A stretch of 64,000 bases of DNA, from positions 2,236,356-2,300,355 of the forward strand of contig NZ_CP060140.1 in assembly GCF_022376295.1 (NCBI RefSeq), in the 5' to 3' direction. Position 1 is the first letter of the stretch; each line of letters begins with the position of its first letter. The stretch comes from Nodularia sphaerocarpa UHCC 0038. Lineage in GTDB: Bacteria; Cyanobacteriota; Cyanobacteriia; Cyanobacteriales; Nostocaceae. The notes below the pieces were generated by a model. It did not search any database. It worked only from the letters and a program-made list of their open reading frames with translations, and was not told the origin of the DNA. The translations under genes were made by a program, and so were the position numbers. This document shows positions 49,669 to 59,279 of the stretch, in pieces.

Positions 49669-52600
49669 CTAAGAAGTAACTTCTAAAGCGAAATTAACCG
49701 TGTAAGGCTCCTCCATTGGTTGCTGAGTACTCGCTTTGATAGCATCAAGATAACGGCGCAAAACTAGCACTTGTGGAAAATTGGGACGATAATTGAGATT
49801 TCCTTGCTTTTCAAACAGTGGTGCAGATGCGATCGCTTGGTAGACAGAATTATTCTCAGAACTGCTGCTCAACCAGGTAGAATTAGGGCTTGCAGGTATC
49901 AAACCAGAAGGTAACTCACCTGACAAGAAAGCCAATAAGCGTTGCTGACAAATACTCGTATTAATCCCACAACCCTCAAATAGCTGGAGAATTTCGCTAA
50001 AAGATAAAGTTCTATCTGGCAAAAGCCGCAACAATTCCATAAACAAGAAATAGTCCGTGTACTGTTGCTTGCTTGCTTCTAAAACCTGGGGATGCAAAGG
50101 TAACACCGCCAAACCTAATGCTACCCGACTACAATTGGGAGCGCCGTTTTCACCAAGATACGAATCTTGAATAATTTTGGTATTAGGCAGTTTTTGCCGT
50201 AGCCAATTATTCACGACTCCTAAAGAAGCCACCCCGCCAGTTAAAATAGCTTGATTAATTGCTTCGGTGGGTATACCACGAGCCACTAACAACTTATTGA
50301 ATTCTCGGTTCAAGCGGCGCACAAAGGGGACAAACACATGGGTTTCTAAATCTCGCCGTTGTAATACCCAGCGTTGATCCGCTAATTCCAGCGCAAAAGA
50401 GTCTTGATTTTGCAAAATTAGCTTCAAGGCCAAGGCTGCATCAAGCACCGCCTGTCCTAACAAAGAACTTTCTAACCTCTGCTGGAGACGAATTCGAGTG
50501 GTGATATCCGGTTCCCCTACTTGGGGTAAATCTAATTCTTCCAATCCCAAACTTTCCCAACGGATTTGATCCAAACCAGGAAAAGCTGGTTGCCATTGCC
50601 AAGAGTTATTGGTAAATTTGGTACTATCTTCCGGGTTTAGCTGCCGTGTTTGCCGATATTTTGGCGGAAACAGCAACTGGCAAATAATATCTTGCTCAAT
50701 TCCGTTACTCCCATAGCCAAAACTATGGAGCATGAAATCATTGTGCGCCAATTGTTGCAGGTTGTCTGGCAAATCTACCAGTGTCATTTCCGTTGTACTA
50801 GCGCCAATATTAATCACAAACGTGTTACCAACCAGAGAATCATCGCTCGGTTTGGCAAGATGTAAACCTTCAAAATCGCTGATTTGCACTGTTTTACCAT
50901 CAGCGCTATCGAGTCTACTCAGTAGACTAGCGATCGCTTCCTCCACAAAAAATACTTGCTGTGGATGTTGGACTAATTTACTAGTCAGCACAGCTTCCCG
51001 GATATTAAAGCGATATTGTTCCATCGGGCTAGATGGACAGGTGCAGATCACACCAGCAATATGATTAATAATGTTATGGAAAGTTTCTTCATTTAAACCC
51101 ACAGCACTAGCGATTAAACCTTGAGTTGTACTCTGGCGATCTGATTTCAACGTCAACAGTAATTTAGAAAGCGATCGCACAACCCAAATCAAAGGCCCCG
51201 CAGAAAATTTATTGAATTGCAATACAGGCTCCCATTTTTGTTGTTCATTCTTATATGGGATAGCCACCTGCAAATATGGCTTCAACTGCACTGAGTAAAA
51301 ATTATGCCTCTGAATTTCCGCCGCCTCCACAACTTCTGTATTTTCAGACTCTGGTTGAGGTACAGAAGCACTGGGTAGATAAACCTCTGCGGGTAAACGA
51401 AACGATTGCTGCAACGAAGTAACCCCCTGTGGGTTTTCTGCTGACCAGCAGATAGGATAAACCACAGAAGTAGAAAAATTCAACAAAGCCGCAGAAATTC
51501 CAGTTGTACCCACATCAATACCTAGATACCAAACTGAGTCGAGCCGATTCAGCCCAACATCTGGATTATTTTCCGAATTGGAAATTGAAATTAAAGAGTT
51601 TTCTGTGTCAGCAATTGTAACTTTCTCTATTTTTTCAGTTGTGGGACTGAAGTCTAAATCAGCTTCTGTTTGCGGCCAAGATATCGGGTTAACTTGAAAT
51701 ACATCCACACCAGAGTCAGCAAAATTTGGACTATCAAAGTCAGTCAGAACTTGCTCGTCTATACTATCTTCAAAACCTGCAAAAATATCCAAATTTAAAT
51801 CAGGCTTCAGCATTTCATCAAAGTTGGCTAAATCCTGATTCAATTGTTGCATCTGCTTTTCATCCAGAGTAATATCCGGCAGAGTAGTAGATTGGCTCTC
51901 CTCCGGTGAAAGCAAATTTTCGTCAGGGGAAGCCGGAATGTAGTTATCTAAATACCCCTGAGCCGGCTCATTAACCACTACATCCGACTGGTAAATCACA
52001 GAGGTTTCTGGGGCTATCACTGCTGCTGTTTCCCAACCAGAAGACACTTTCAACCCCGGCTCTTCACCACCTAAATCAGCAAATAAGTCACTCAGAGATG
52101 TAATTGTATCAGCACTGCTAGGCTGTATGGGGATACTCTGAGTTAATGCAGCTTCTGTTGGCGACAACGCAGAAAAACCTCCCGACAAATCGGGGTTTAA
52201 ATCTTCCTCAAAAAACAATTCTTGCCATGACTCTGATTCTGTATTTGCTTCCTCAAACCTAGGTTCTGAAAGCTCTTGCACTGGTAGAATGGCATCTGCG
52301 GGTGTAGTCTGTGCGATCTGCTCTTCTGGGATTACCTCTGTTTCTAAAGGTTGAATTGGAGATGCAGGTATCGCCTCTGCACTATTCAAAGATGATAAAT
52401 CTTCCCCAATTACCTTTGAAGTTCCATCAAGGCTCAGATTATTAAAATTATCAGTACCCAATAAACTGGCATAAAGTTGATCTACTTGATCACTAAGTAA
52501 TGCCAAACCATCAGGCTGGACTTCACTTGCAGGATCACTAGATAATTCTCTATCATCTACACCAAGTGCCAAAAGCATAGCATCGAGATCATCTGTCACA

Positions 52601-53682
52601 ACAACATCTTCTTCCTGATTAAATGTCAGTAAAGACGCAGCCTCTAGCGCTATAAATTCCCCAGACTGACTTATCTCATCACTGATAGGATCTGGTTGTA
52701 CTGCTGTTGGCGCAATAATAGTAGTATTTGCCTTTGTTGGTAATGATGGTGATGCAGATAGGGATTGATTTTTTTCCAACTCTAGAAAAGATAACCCAGT
52801 CATCGGGGCTTGTTGCTGCAAATTCTGCGTTAAATTATTCACAAAATTTGCTATTAACTGCTCCCCCTGCACACCCGTACTGTGCATTCTTGCCAAACCT
52901 TGAGATAATGACTCGTGATAAGTATTTATATTGCGTTGTAGTGCCTCAAAGACAAAATTCACAGTTCCATCTAGGGATAATAGACGTTTATCCAGTTCCC
53001 TAGTCAGATGTGTTAAGCGTTCCCCCTGTTCTGATGATTCTAAGAAAGGTTGAGTCCCCGAAGATGTTACTTCTAGAGGACTGTGATTATCTTGACTGGT
53101 AGAACTGGAGTTATTGCCGACATGATCAGCTATCTGTGGCGTTAAATTAGATGCAATCCGGCTCATAAGTAACTGCAAAAAGTCGGAAATCATCTCCTCC
53201 TGTTTAGCCCACTGCTGGCTTAAAGACTGGTTGTGCAGTCTCCTTTGCTCTAGTTGCCTAATTTCCTGGACAAGAGTTGCTCGCTCTTGCATCATTGCTG
53301 CTAATTCTGCTTGCAATGGCTGTATTAATGTCGATAATTCGCTTTTTAATTGCTGAGATAGTAAATTACCTTGTTCGTTGATCAATTGGTTTGGCTGTGC
53401 TGATAGCTGGCGTGGCGTAGCCATAGATTCGCTATTAGCTTGATTGACAAATTTCTCTAACAAAGGAGACCTTTGCACCTCTTGAGTCAGCTGGTTTTGG
53501 TCATGACCATTTAAAATTTCACTTTCTCTTTCCTGGACAAGGAAGTTACGAACTTTTTCTAACACCTCTCTGGTTTCCGGCGCTTGACTAGACAAAAGCC
53601 TAGACAGGCGCTTACCACTGCTGTTGAGTAAGTTATCAATGTCTGCAATCAATGTTTGGATTTCATCTGCGCGGGAAGTCAC
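49669..53682 (-). CDS. Large coiled-coil protein with C-terminal actin/Hsp70-like ATPase domain
   Basis: A 1337-residue protein. The N-terminal ~300 residues are helical and Gln-rich with coiled-coil stretches (IQPLQAELAAMMQERATLVQ, EIRQLEQRRLHNQSLSQQ). Residues ~310-710 are an acidic, Pro/Ser/Asp/Glu-rich, probably disordered linker. From ~716 an actin-fold ATPase starts with SVWYLGIDVGTTGISAALLN (phosphate-1), continues with NTFVINIGASTTEMTLVDLP (phosphate-2) and ILTGGVASLGVVNNWLRQ (adenosine motif). A C-terminal helical region follows. Cyanobacteria have related large proteins annotated as hypothetical; the role is unknown. Scaffold, cell-shape or chaperone functions are possible. Monocistronic, long leader region. 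Confidence 0.75.
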   Translation of the reverse strand: MTSRADEIQTLIADIDNLLNSSGKRLSRLLSSQAPETREVLEKVRNFLVQERESEILNGHDQNQLTQEVQRSPLLEKFVNQANSESMATPRQLSAQPNQLINEQGNLLSQQLKSELSTLIQPLQAELAAMMQERATLVQEIRQLEQRRLHNQSLSQQWAKQEEMISDFLQLLMSRIASNLTPQIADHVGNNSSSTSQDNHSPLEVTSSGTQPFLESSEQGERLTHLTRELDKRLLSLDGTVNFVFEALQRNINTYHESLSQGLARMHSTGVQGEQLIANFVNNLTQNLQQQAPMTGLSFLELEKNQSLSASPSLPTKANTTIIAPTAVQPDPISDEISQSGEFIALEAASLLTFNQEEDVVVTDDLDAMLLALGVDDRELSSDPASEVQPDGLALLSDQVDQLYASLLGTDNFNNLSLDGTSKVIGEDLSSLNSAEAIPASPIQPLETEVIPEEQIAQTTPADAILPVQELSEPRFEEANTESESWQELFFEEDLNPDLSGGFSALSPTEAALTQSIPIQPSSADTITSLSDLFADLGGEEPGLKVSSGWETAAVIAPETSVIYQSDVVVNEPAQGYLDNYIPASPDENLLSPEESQSTTLPDITLDEKQMQQLNQDLANFDEMLKPDLNLDIFAGFEDSIDEQVLTDFDSPNFADSGVDVFQVNPISWPQTEADLDFSPTTEKIEKVTIADTENSLISISNSENNPDVGLNRLDSVWYLGIDVGTTGISAALLNFSTSVVYPICWSAENPQGVTSLQQSFRLPAEVYLPSASVPQPESENTEVVEAAEIQRHNFYSVQLKPYLQVAIPYKNEQQKWEPVLQFNKFSAGPLIWVVRSLSKLLLTLKSDRQSTTQGLIASAVGLNEETFHNIINHIAGVICTCPSSPMEQYRFNIREAVLTSKLVQHPQQVFFVEEAIASLLSRLDSADGKTVQISDFEGLHLAKPSDDSLVGNTFVINIGASTTEMTLVDLPDNLQQLAHNDFMLHSFGYGSNGIEQDIICQLLFPPKYRQTRQLNPEDSTKFTNNSWQWQPAFPGLDQIRWESLGLEELDLPQVGEPDITTRIRLQQRLESSLLGQAVLDAALALKLILQNQDSFALELADQRWVLQRRDLETHVFVPFVRRLNREFNKLLVARGIPTEAINQAILTGGVASLGVVNNWLRQKLPNTKIIQDSYLGENGAPNCSRVALGLAVLPLHPQVLEASKQQYTDYFLFMELLRLLPDRTLSFSEILQLFEGCGINTSICQQRLLAFLSGELPSGLIPASPNSTWLSSSSENNSVYQAIASAPLFEKQGNLNYRPNFPQVLVLRRYLDAIKASTQQPMEEPYTVNFALEVTS

Positions 53683-53906
53683 TTTAAATTACCTTAGCTA
53701 AAAATGTACTTTAACTTGTATGAGAATTACTGAAGAATGCGGAAATGTGCGACAGTGTTATGGCGTTTCCTGATCTTCAGGTACTCTATTATCTGTATAT
53801 CCTGCGCTCAGTAGGGGTGGGTATGGCTACGCAACGCAAGCTATCAAATATATTATCAACCATTAACGATGTTATAAATACACCCGTCCCTACTCCGTGT
53901 CTACAT

Positions 53907-53936
53907 CTGTGTTTATCTGTGTACATCTGTGGTCAA
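53907..53936. repeat. Three-unit decamer repeat
   Basis: CTGTGTTTAT, CTGTGTACAT, CTGTGGTCAA in a row. Confidence 0.8.
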
Positions 53937-53969
53937 TTCATTCTCTGGCTACGCTTCGCTATCGCTGAT

Positions 53970-53997
53970 GTAGAGACGCGATTAATCAGGTCTCTAC
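53970..53997. repeat. 28-bp imperfect palindrome (GTAGAGAC ... GTCTCTAC family)
   Basis: Same outer arms as 9936-9963 and 36394-36421, but a different core (GCGATTAATCAG instead of GTTCCATGGAAC). Confidence 0.8.
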
Positions 53998-54644
53998 CAG
54001 ATGAGAAATGCTAGATGGATGACTCACAGACTTGTCACTCATCAATTAGCGCCCGTTTTAGACAATTAACTTGACGGTTATGGGAAATCTAGAACTACAA
54101 AAGTTATTCCGAATTTATTTTTAACATACACGCGATGTTACAGCTTCAGGGACGTGTCTAGTTAAAAAAATATGCAAAAATCCTACAGCTTTGTACCTAC
54201 ATGAGCAATTAATGTAGCTAACCAGTGGCTGAATGGCAAGGGGTAATTTTTTACTTGAGTTTTGCTCTGTGTAAACAGCTAAAAATATTACATTAGCAAA
54301 AATTTACTATCTTGAGTATGATTGATATTGTTTGTTTATATTTTGCAGTACTAAAATTTGCCATGCAGTGGACTATCAAAGAATACTTCCACAGGTAATA
54401 ATATACTCTGTGCAAAAGATTCAAGTAATTGTAACCTATAGGATTCCTATTTGATTTTTGAATCAGACTGAGTACACAATTCTCCCTGATTTGCTTTTTC
54501 CGGTTTCCTGTTCCTTACCAGGCAAATAATCAAAATCTAGTATTTTTTGTTCCAGGGGCAAGGAACGGTGATGGTTTGATAGCTTAAGCTGAAATATAGC
54601 CCCTTGTTTGTTTTATATATAACAGCTTTAATAAATATGCCGTA

Positions 54645-55346
54645 ATGGAAGACCGATATAGTGTGCAAGCAACCAGTAATCCCTGGATAATCTCATCTGC
54701 TCCCTTTTTTCAAGGGTTGCCAGAAAGTGCTGTAGAATTAGCCCTTACCAATCTTGTTACCCGTACACATCCAGCCAACCAAGTGATTTTGCTGGAAAAT
54801 GATTGGGGTGGTGCTGTATATTTTATATTAGATGGTTGGGTAAAGATTCGTACCTACAATATGGAAGGTAAAGAAGTTACACTGAATATTATTGGTAAAG
54901 GGGAATTGTTTGGTGAAATGGCGGCTTTAGATGAAGTACCTCGTTCTACTGATGTGATTACCCTGACTCCAACGATGATTGGTAGTATGCCATCTCAGAA
55001 TTTTGTCAAGTTACTTCATACAGAACCGTTGGCGGGACTGCGATTGTCACAATTGATGGCTCGACGCTTACGACAAGTAAACCGCCGCCTGCGATTGCGA
55101 GAATCTGATAGTCAGTCACGAGTAGCCGATACTTTGTTATTTTTGGCAGAAGGACAGGGAACACAAGGGCAAACTGGGACAGAAATTCCCAATTTACCTC
55201 ATCGAGAATTGAGTAGTTTGAGTGGACTGGCCAGGGAAACAGTTACTAGAGTATTAACAAGGCTAGAAAAAAAAGGCTTGATTACCAAAGATCCTGACAC
55301 AATTTGTATTCCTGATTTGTCAGCCCTGGAAAAAATGATCGTGTAG
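54645..55346 (+). CDS. Crp/Fnr-family transcriptional regulator
   Basis: A 233-residue regulator. N-terminal cyclic-nucleotide-binding-type jelly roll at ~20-140 (ILLENDWGGAVYFILDGWVK, GKGELFGEMAALDEVPRSTD) and C-terminal winged helix at ~165-225 (ELSSLSGLARETVTRVLTRL, EKKGLI). The GELFGEMAALD pattern with R-S-T is close to a cAMP-binding phosphate cassette, so cAMP responsiveness is plausible. It is not NtcA: that protein's characteristic helices are absent. Followed in the same direction by DUF2232 and a CobT-like gene with short gaps. Confidence 0.9.
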   Translation: MEDRYSVQATSNPWIISSAPFFQGLPESAVELALTNLVTRTHPANQVILLENDWGGAVYFILDGWVKIRTYNMEGKEVTLNIIGKGELFGEMAALDEVPRSTDVITLTPTMIGSMPSQNFVKLLHTEPLAGLRLSQLMARRLRQVNRRLRLRESDSQSRVADTLLFLAEGQGTQGQTGTEIPNLPHRELSSLSGLARETVTRVLTRLEKKGLITKDPDTICIPDLSALEKMIV

Positions 55347-55402
55347 AATACCTTTGACTATAGCGGAGGACTTACGGCAAAGTCGTTGAAATTTTTTTCA
55401 CC

Positions 55403-56128
55403 ATGAGTATTTCAGATTCTCTCCCAGATGAAAACCCATCCCCGGAATTTCCCCACGGACTAAACAAACAGTTAGAGCCAGAGCAGTTGAGGCGACCTAG
55501 ACTAAAAGTTGATGCGCCTTTACGAATGGTGGAAACAGCATTTTTAGCTAGTGCTGCTAGCTTGATTTGGTTTATTAATTTTTACTTTCCTTTGGGGCCG
55601 GTATTACGGATATTTTTTCCCGTACCAATCGCTTTGGTTTACCTGCGCTGGGGCAAAAGAGCGGCCTGGATGGCTGCTGTTACTTCTGGGTTGCTGCTAT
55701 CAGTGTTGATGGGGCCGGTTCGGAGTCTATTATTTGTGATGCCCTTTGGTTTTATGGGTGTGCTTTTAGGGGTAACATGGCATCGTCGTGTTCCCTGGAT
55801 TGTATCTATCATCTTGGGTACGCTGTTGGGTACGTTAGGGGTATTTTTTCGGCTGTGGTTGCTGTCTGTGTTGTCGGGTGAAGACCTGTGGATTTATGTG
55901 ATTAACCAGGTAACAGAACTGATAGAGTGGGCATTTCTGAGGCTGCAAGTATTAGCTGTTCCTAGTGTGTTTTTCATACAGGTGGGAGCAGTGGTTTTAA
56001 TTATGTTCAATAACTTGATTTATCTGTTTATGGTACACCTAGCAGCATGGCTGTTATTGGATCGCTTGGGCAATCCTATTCCCCGTCCGCCACAATGGGT
56101 ACAGGTTCTTATGGATTATGAAGGTTGA
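55403..56128 (+). CDS. DUF2232 family membrane protein
   Basis: A 241-residue integral membrane protein with a polar N-terminus of ~35 residues and about six hydrophobic segments (AFLASAASLIWFINFYFPLG, AAWMAAVTSGLLLSVLMGPV, IVSIILGTLLGTLGVFFRLW, FIQVGAVVLIMFNNLIYLFM). The layout matches DUF2232 (YybS-like) proteins, of unknown function; some resemble ECF-type S components. Its stop is 4 bp before the next gene, so the two are coupled. Confidence 0.85.
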   Translation: MSISDSLPDENPSPEFPHGLNKQLEPEQLRRPRLKVDAPLRMVETAFLASAASLIWFINFYFPLGPVLRIFFPVPIALVYLRWGKRAAWMAAVTSGLLLSVLMGPVRSLLFVMPFGFMGVLLGVTWHRRVPWIVSIILGTLLGTLGVFFRLWLLSVLSGEDLWIYVINQVTELIEWAFLRLQVLAVPSVFFIQVGAVVLIMFNNLIYLFMVHLAAWLLLDRLGNPIPRPPQWVQVLMDYEG

Positions 56129-56132
56129 GTAA

Positions 56133-57242
56133 TTGATTCGTATTTATACCCAAATAGAACAGGGTGAAGAATGGATTTCTAAGTATCGGAATTGTTTACC
56201 GGTGTTTGCCTGTGTTTTAGGTTTTACTGACACTGGTCTGATTCCAGGTATTTCCGCAGCTGGTATGACTCCAGAAGATCGAAAGTATACTGCTTGTGCT
56301 GATGCGGAGTTTTTATATTATGGGGCGGGAAGAAAACCTCTCTATCCCCTACCACCACTGACTGCGGGCGCTTCACCTGTATTAATTTCTCGTGCTGTGG
56401 TGGAGGCACTGAATATTCCCGTCTATTTGTTTAACGCTGGCTTACCTCAGCCTCCAGATGTACCGATGATTGATTTGGGTGGCGCTCCAGCGCAGTGTTT
56501 AAGTACAGGTGCTGCTATGAAAATTGCGACTGTACACCACTTGCTTAAGCAAGGGCTACTGTGGGGAGAACGCCTGGCTGCCAATTTTCAACAAGGATAT
56601 GTGATTTTAGGTGAGTGCGTTGTGGGAGGTACTACCACCGCCCTGGGAATTTTAAGTGGTTTGGGTATAGATGCAGTGGGAAAAGTCAACAGTAGCCATC
56701 CTGTTTGTAATCATACACAAAAGTGGGCGGTGGTACAAGCTGGACTGGAGAGGATGAGGGGAAACGGGGGAAAATTATTAGATCCCTTGGAAATTGTGGC
56801 GGCGGTCGGTGATCCGATGCAGGTGGTGGTGGCTGGAATGGCGATCGCCGCTAGTCGCAGTTGTGGTGTTATGCTCGCAGGTGGGACACAAATGCTGGCG
56901 GTTTATGCTTTAATGAGTGCGATCGCTGATGCTTATGATTTATCTTGGCAACCAGCCGAAGTCGTCGTAGGTACTACTCGTTGGGTAGCAGAAGATCCCA
57001 CCGGTAGCACTATTGACTTAGCCCTCAGCTTGGGTAAAACAATTCCTCCCCTACTGGCTACTCAGTTAAGTTTTGCTAACTCTCGTTATCCCCAACTCCA
57101 AGCTTATGAGCGGGGCTTTGTCAAAGAAGGTATAGGGGCAGGATCCGCTTGCATTGCTGCTCATCTGAGCCAAAATTGGCAGCAACATCAACTTTTAACC
57201 GCCATTGAATCTCAACTCGAACAACTCAAAGGCACTTTATAA
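56133..57242 (+). CDS. CobT-like phosphoribosyltransferase (TIGR00303 family)
   Basis: A 369-residue protein of the nicotinate mononucleotide-dependent phosphoribosyltransferase family. The start is TTG at 56133, 4 bp after the DUF2232 stop. Key parts: VLGFTDTGLIPGISAAGMTP, FLYYGAGRKPLYPLPPLTAG, ASPVLISRAVVEALNIPVYL, VILGECVVGGTTTALGILSG and VVVGTTRWVAEDPTGSTIDL. Related to CobT, which makes alpha-ribazole phosphate for the lower cobamide ligand; the TIGR00303 group itself has no proven reaction known to me. Possibly linked to cobamide or to an unknown base. Confidence 0.85.
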   Translation: MIRIYTQIEQGEEWISKYRNCLPVFACVLGFTDTGLIPGISAAGMTPEDRKYTACADAEFLYYGAGRKPLYPLPPLTAGASPVLISRAVVEALNIPVYLFNAGLPQPPDVPMIDLGGAPAQCLSTGAAMKIATVHHLLKQGLLWGERLAANFQQGYVILGECVVGGTTTALGILSGLGIDAVGKVNSSHPVCNHTQKWAVVQAGLERMRGNGGKLLDPLEIVAAVGDPMQVVVAGMAIAASRSCGVMLAGGTQMLAVYALMSAIADAYDLSWQPAEVVVGTTRWVAEDPTGSTIDLALSLGKTIPPLLATQLSFANSRYPQLQAYERGFVKEGIGAGSACIAAHLSQNWQQHQLLTAIESQLEQLKGTL

Positions 57243-57280
57243 ACAACATATAAACAACATATTCCAATACGGGAAGCAGT

Positions 57281-57655
57281 TCAATGAATTCTCACTTTCA
57301 TCAATTGTTCTTCTAAAGCAGCAATGCGATTGTATGCTGCCGTTAATTGTGCTGTTAGTCGTTGGATTTGAATTTCTGGTGTTAAATTATTATCGCTACC
57401 GTGCCGACTCATGTCTAAAGACATACCATCTGTCAATACATCCTTGTGTTGCAGTTCTGGATTGAAATGGAGATGTTTTTTTAACTGGTAGGGGCTGACA
57501 TCACTATTTTCTACATAATTATTCTTTGCTTGTGTATTTGCTAAAGAACATTCTGATAAAGCTTGAGCGACTTTACCATCAAGTTGCTCAATCACCTGGC
57601 AGAGGGCATCAAGTTTATGACTCAAATTCAGGATCTGCGTTTGTAATGGCTCCAT
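57281..57655 (-). CDS. Coiled-coil hypothetical protein
   Basis: A 124-residue protein with helical heptad-like termini: MEPLQTQILNLSHKLDALCQ then VIEQLDGKVAQALSE, and C-terminal IQIQRLTAQLTAAYNRIAAL then EEQLMK. The middle is polar and unlikely to be globular (KNNYVENSDVSPYQLKKHLH). I know no function. It converges with the CobT-like gene, with a 38-bp gap. Confidence 0.65.
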   Translation of the reverse strand: MEPLQTQILNLSHKLDALCQVIEQLDGKVAQALSECSLANTQAKNNYVENSDVSPYQLKKHLHFNPELQHKDVLTDGMSLDMSRHGSDNNLTPEIQIQRLTAQLTAAYNRIAALEEQLMKVRIH

Positions 57656-58060
57656 TTAATACCCTTGTCAGTATATTTCCTTTATGTTATTCAATTTACA
57701 GGTTATATTAACTATGCTTTTTAATTATTTAATTTTTTAACAATTGTGTCTCGATATGATTAGTTATCGGTTTATACATAATCTAAGTCAATGGTTTGTA
57801 TCAGTATTATTGATGACAATTCTTGCTAAAATTTAGATCATTAGTAGTTATTTTCAGGATACTTATAGCAATTCCCATTCAAGTCAGGTACAAGCAGTAA
57901 TAATTAAACGCAGATGGACGCAGATAAACGCAGATAATTTTGTACTTTATTAGAATAGGAAATGCTATATCTCAATTCAATAAATGGTTCAGGTTTGCCC
58001 GCATTATTCCCAAAATGCACTTAAATAAGCACTTGGTCTGTAATTTTAAATATTTATTTT
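57656..58060. other. Intergenic region with decamer repeat
   Basis: AT-rich; the only structure seen is the three-unit decamer ACGCAGATGG/ACGCAGATAA/ACGCAGATAA at 57908-57937. Contains the promoter of the solute-binding protein gene. Confidence 0.65.
57908..57937. repeat. Three-unit decamer repeat (reverse orientation)
   Basis: ACGCAGATGG, ACGCAGATAA, ACGCAGATAA; complementary in type to the CTGTGTTTAT-type units at 49389 and 53907. Confidence 0.85.
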
Positions 58061-59260
58061 ATGTATAATCCAAATTCCCAAATTCCAAATTCTAAATCGA
58101 TAAATCGACGGTCGTTTTTGTTGGGTGCAGGTGGACTGGCGCTTTCGCAACTGCTGGTTGGTTGTGGCAACAGCAACCAGACTCAACTCAATATCCAGTT
58201 ATTAAAAGGTTCTATCCCCGCTCAGATAGTTCGTCAGTTTCGCCAAAGTTTACAGCAACAGGTACAGTTAAATTTTGCCCCAGTTGAGCAGATACAGGAT
58301 TTATTTAAACAATTGCAAGGTTGGCAAGATCAATCAAAAACCACTGAGCAACCATTTTGGAATCGCTTTATACCATTTAGAAAATCCCAACCAGCAGTTG
58401 CATCTGACTTAGTGACATTAGGCGATTACTGGCTCAAAGCCGCTATTGAACAGAAACTCATTCAACCACTAGAAGCGGCGGAAGTCAATCAGTTCAAACA
58501 GTGGTCTGCTTTAGATCAAAAGTGGCGGGAACTGGTAACGCGCAATAATCAAGGCAACCTGGATACTCAAGGTAATGTTTGGGCGGCTCCTTACCGTTGG
58601 GGTAGTACAGTAATTGTGTATCATCGTCAAAAGTTGCAGAGTTTGGGTTGGACACCAGAGGATTGGAGTGATTTGTGGCGAGATGGATTGCAGCAGCGAA
58701 TTTCTTTACTCGATCAACCTAGGGAAGTCATCGGTCTGGTTTTGAAAAAGCTGGGAAAATCCTACAACACGGAAAATCTCGACACCATACCAGAGTTAGA
58801 AAATGAACTACGGGCATTAAACAAACAGGTAAAGTTGTATAGTTCCAATAACTACCTAGAACCGCTAATTATTGGAGATACTTGGTTAGCCGTTGGTTGG
58901 TCAAGCGACATCATACCCATTTTGGCGCGTTATCCCCAACTGTCCGCAGTTGTCCCGAAATCAGGAACAGCTATCTGGGCAGATTTATGGGTACGCCCTA
59001 CAGGTGTGGAAAAAGATACTTTCTCATCACAGTGGATTGATTTTTGTTGGGAACCAAACATTGCTAAAAAAATTTCTCTGTTAACTAGAAGTAATTCGCC
59101 AATTTCCTCTAATACTGCCCCATCCGACCTTCAGGAACCATTTAGAAGCCTATTAGAAGGTAATCGTGCAGTTTTCGACAACAGTGAATTTCTGCTTTCT
59201 TTACCTCCATCAGCAATGAAGCAGTATGAGTCTTTCTTCGCCAAAATGAAGCAAGAGTAG
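58061..59260 (+). CDS. Extracellular solute-binding lipoprotein (Tat-type signal)
   Basis: A 399-residue periplasmic binding protein. The signal has the twin-arginine motif in SINRRSFLLGAGGLALSQLL followed by V-G-C, so it is Tat-exported and lipidated. The mature part fits spermidine/putrescine-type or family 1 binding proteins: IPAQIVRQFRQSL, WAAPYRWGSTVIVYHRQKLQ, LGWTPEDWSDLWRDGLQQR, and GDTWLAVGWSSDIIPILARY. The ligand is unknown; polyamine-like or sugar uptake is possible. No cognate permease is adjacent. It converges with the next gene, with a 19-bp gap. Confidence 0.85.
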   Translation: MYNPNSQIPNSKSINRRSFLLGAGGLALSQLLVGCGNSNQTQLNIQLLKGSIPAQIVRQFRQSLQQQVQLNFAPVEQIQDLFKQLQGWQDQSKTTEQPFWNRFIPFRKSQPAVASDLVTLGDYWLKAAIEQKLIQPLEAAEVNQFKQWSALDQKWRELVTRNNQGNLDTQGNVWAAPYRWGSTVIVYHRQKLQSLGWTPEDWSDLWRDGLQQRISLLDQPREVIGLVLKKLGKSYNTENLDTIPELENELRALNKQVKLYSSNNYLEPLIIGDTWLAVGWSSDIIPILARYPQLSAVVPKSGTAIWADLWVRPTGVEKDTFSSQWIDFCWEPNIAKKISLLTRSNSPISSNTAPSDLQEPFRSLLEGNRAVFDNSEFLLSLPPSAMKQYESFFAKMKQE

Positions 59261-59279
59261 GAATTAGTTTTGTCTGTTT

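Larger units (their letters stand above)
53683..54644. other. 0.96-kb intergenic region between divergent genes
   Basis: No convincing gene; an 89-codon rightward frame (53745-54014) runs through repeats and is rejected. Contains a decamer triplet at 53907-53936, a 28-bp palindrome at 53970-53997, and an AT-rich stretch upstream of the Crp-family gene that presumably holds its promoter. Confidence 0.65.

Noticed and set aside
53745..54014. 89-codon rightward frame
   Set aside because: It crosses a decamer repeat and a palindrome, with composition typical of intergenic DNA.
54645..55346. NtcA as identity of the Crp-family gene
   Set aside because: The sequence lacks NtcA's characteristic N-terminus and DNA-recognition helix; it is another Crp/Fnr member.
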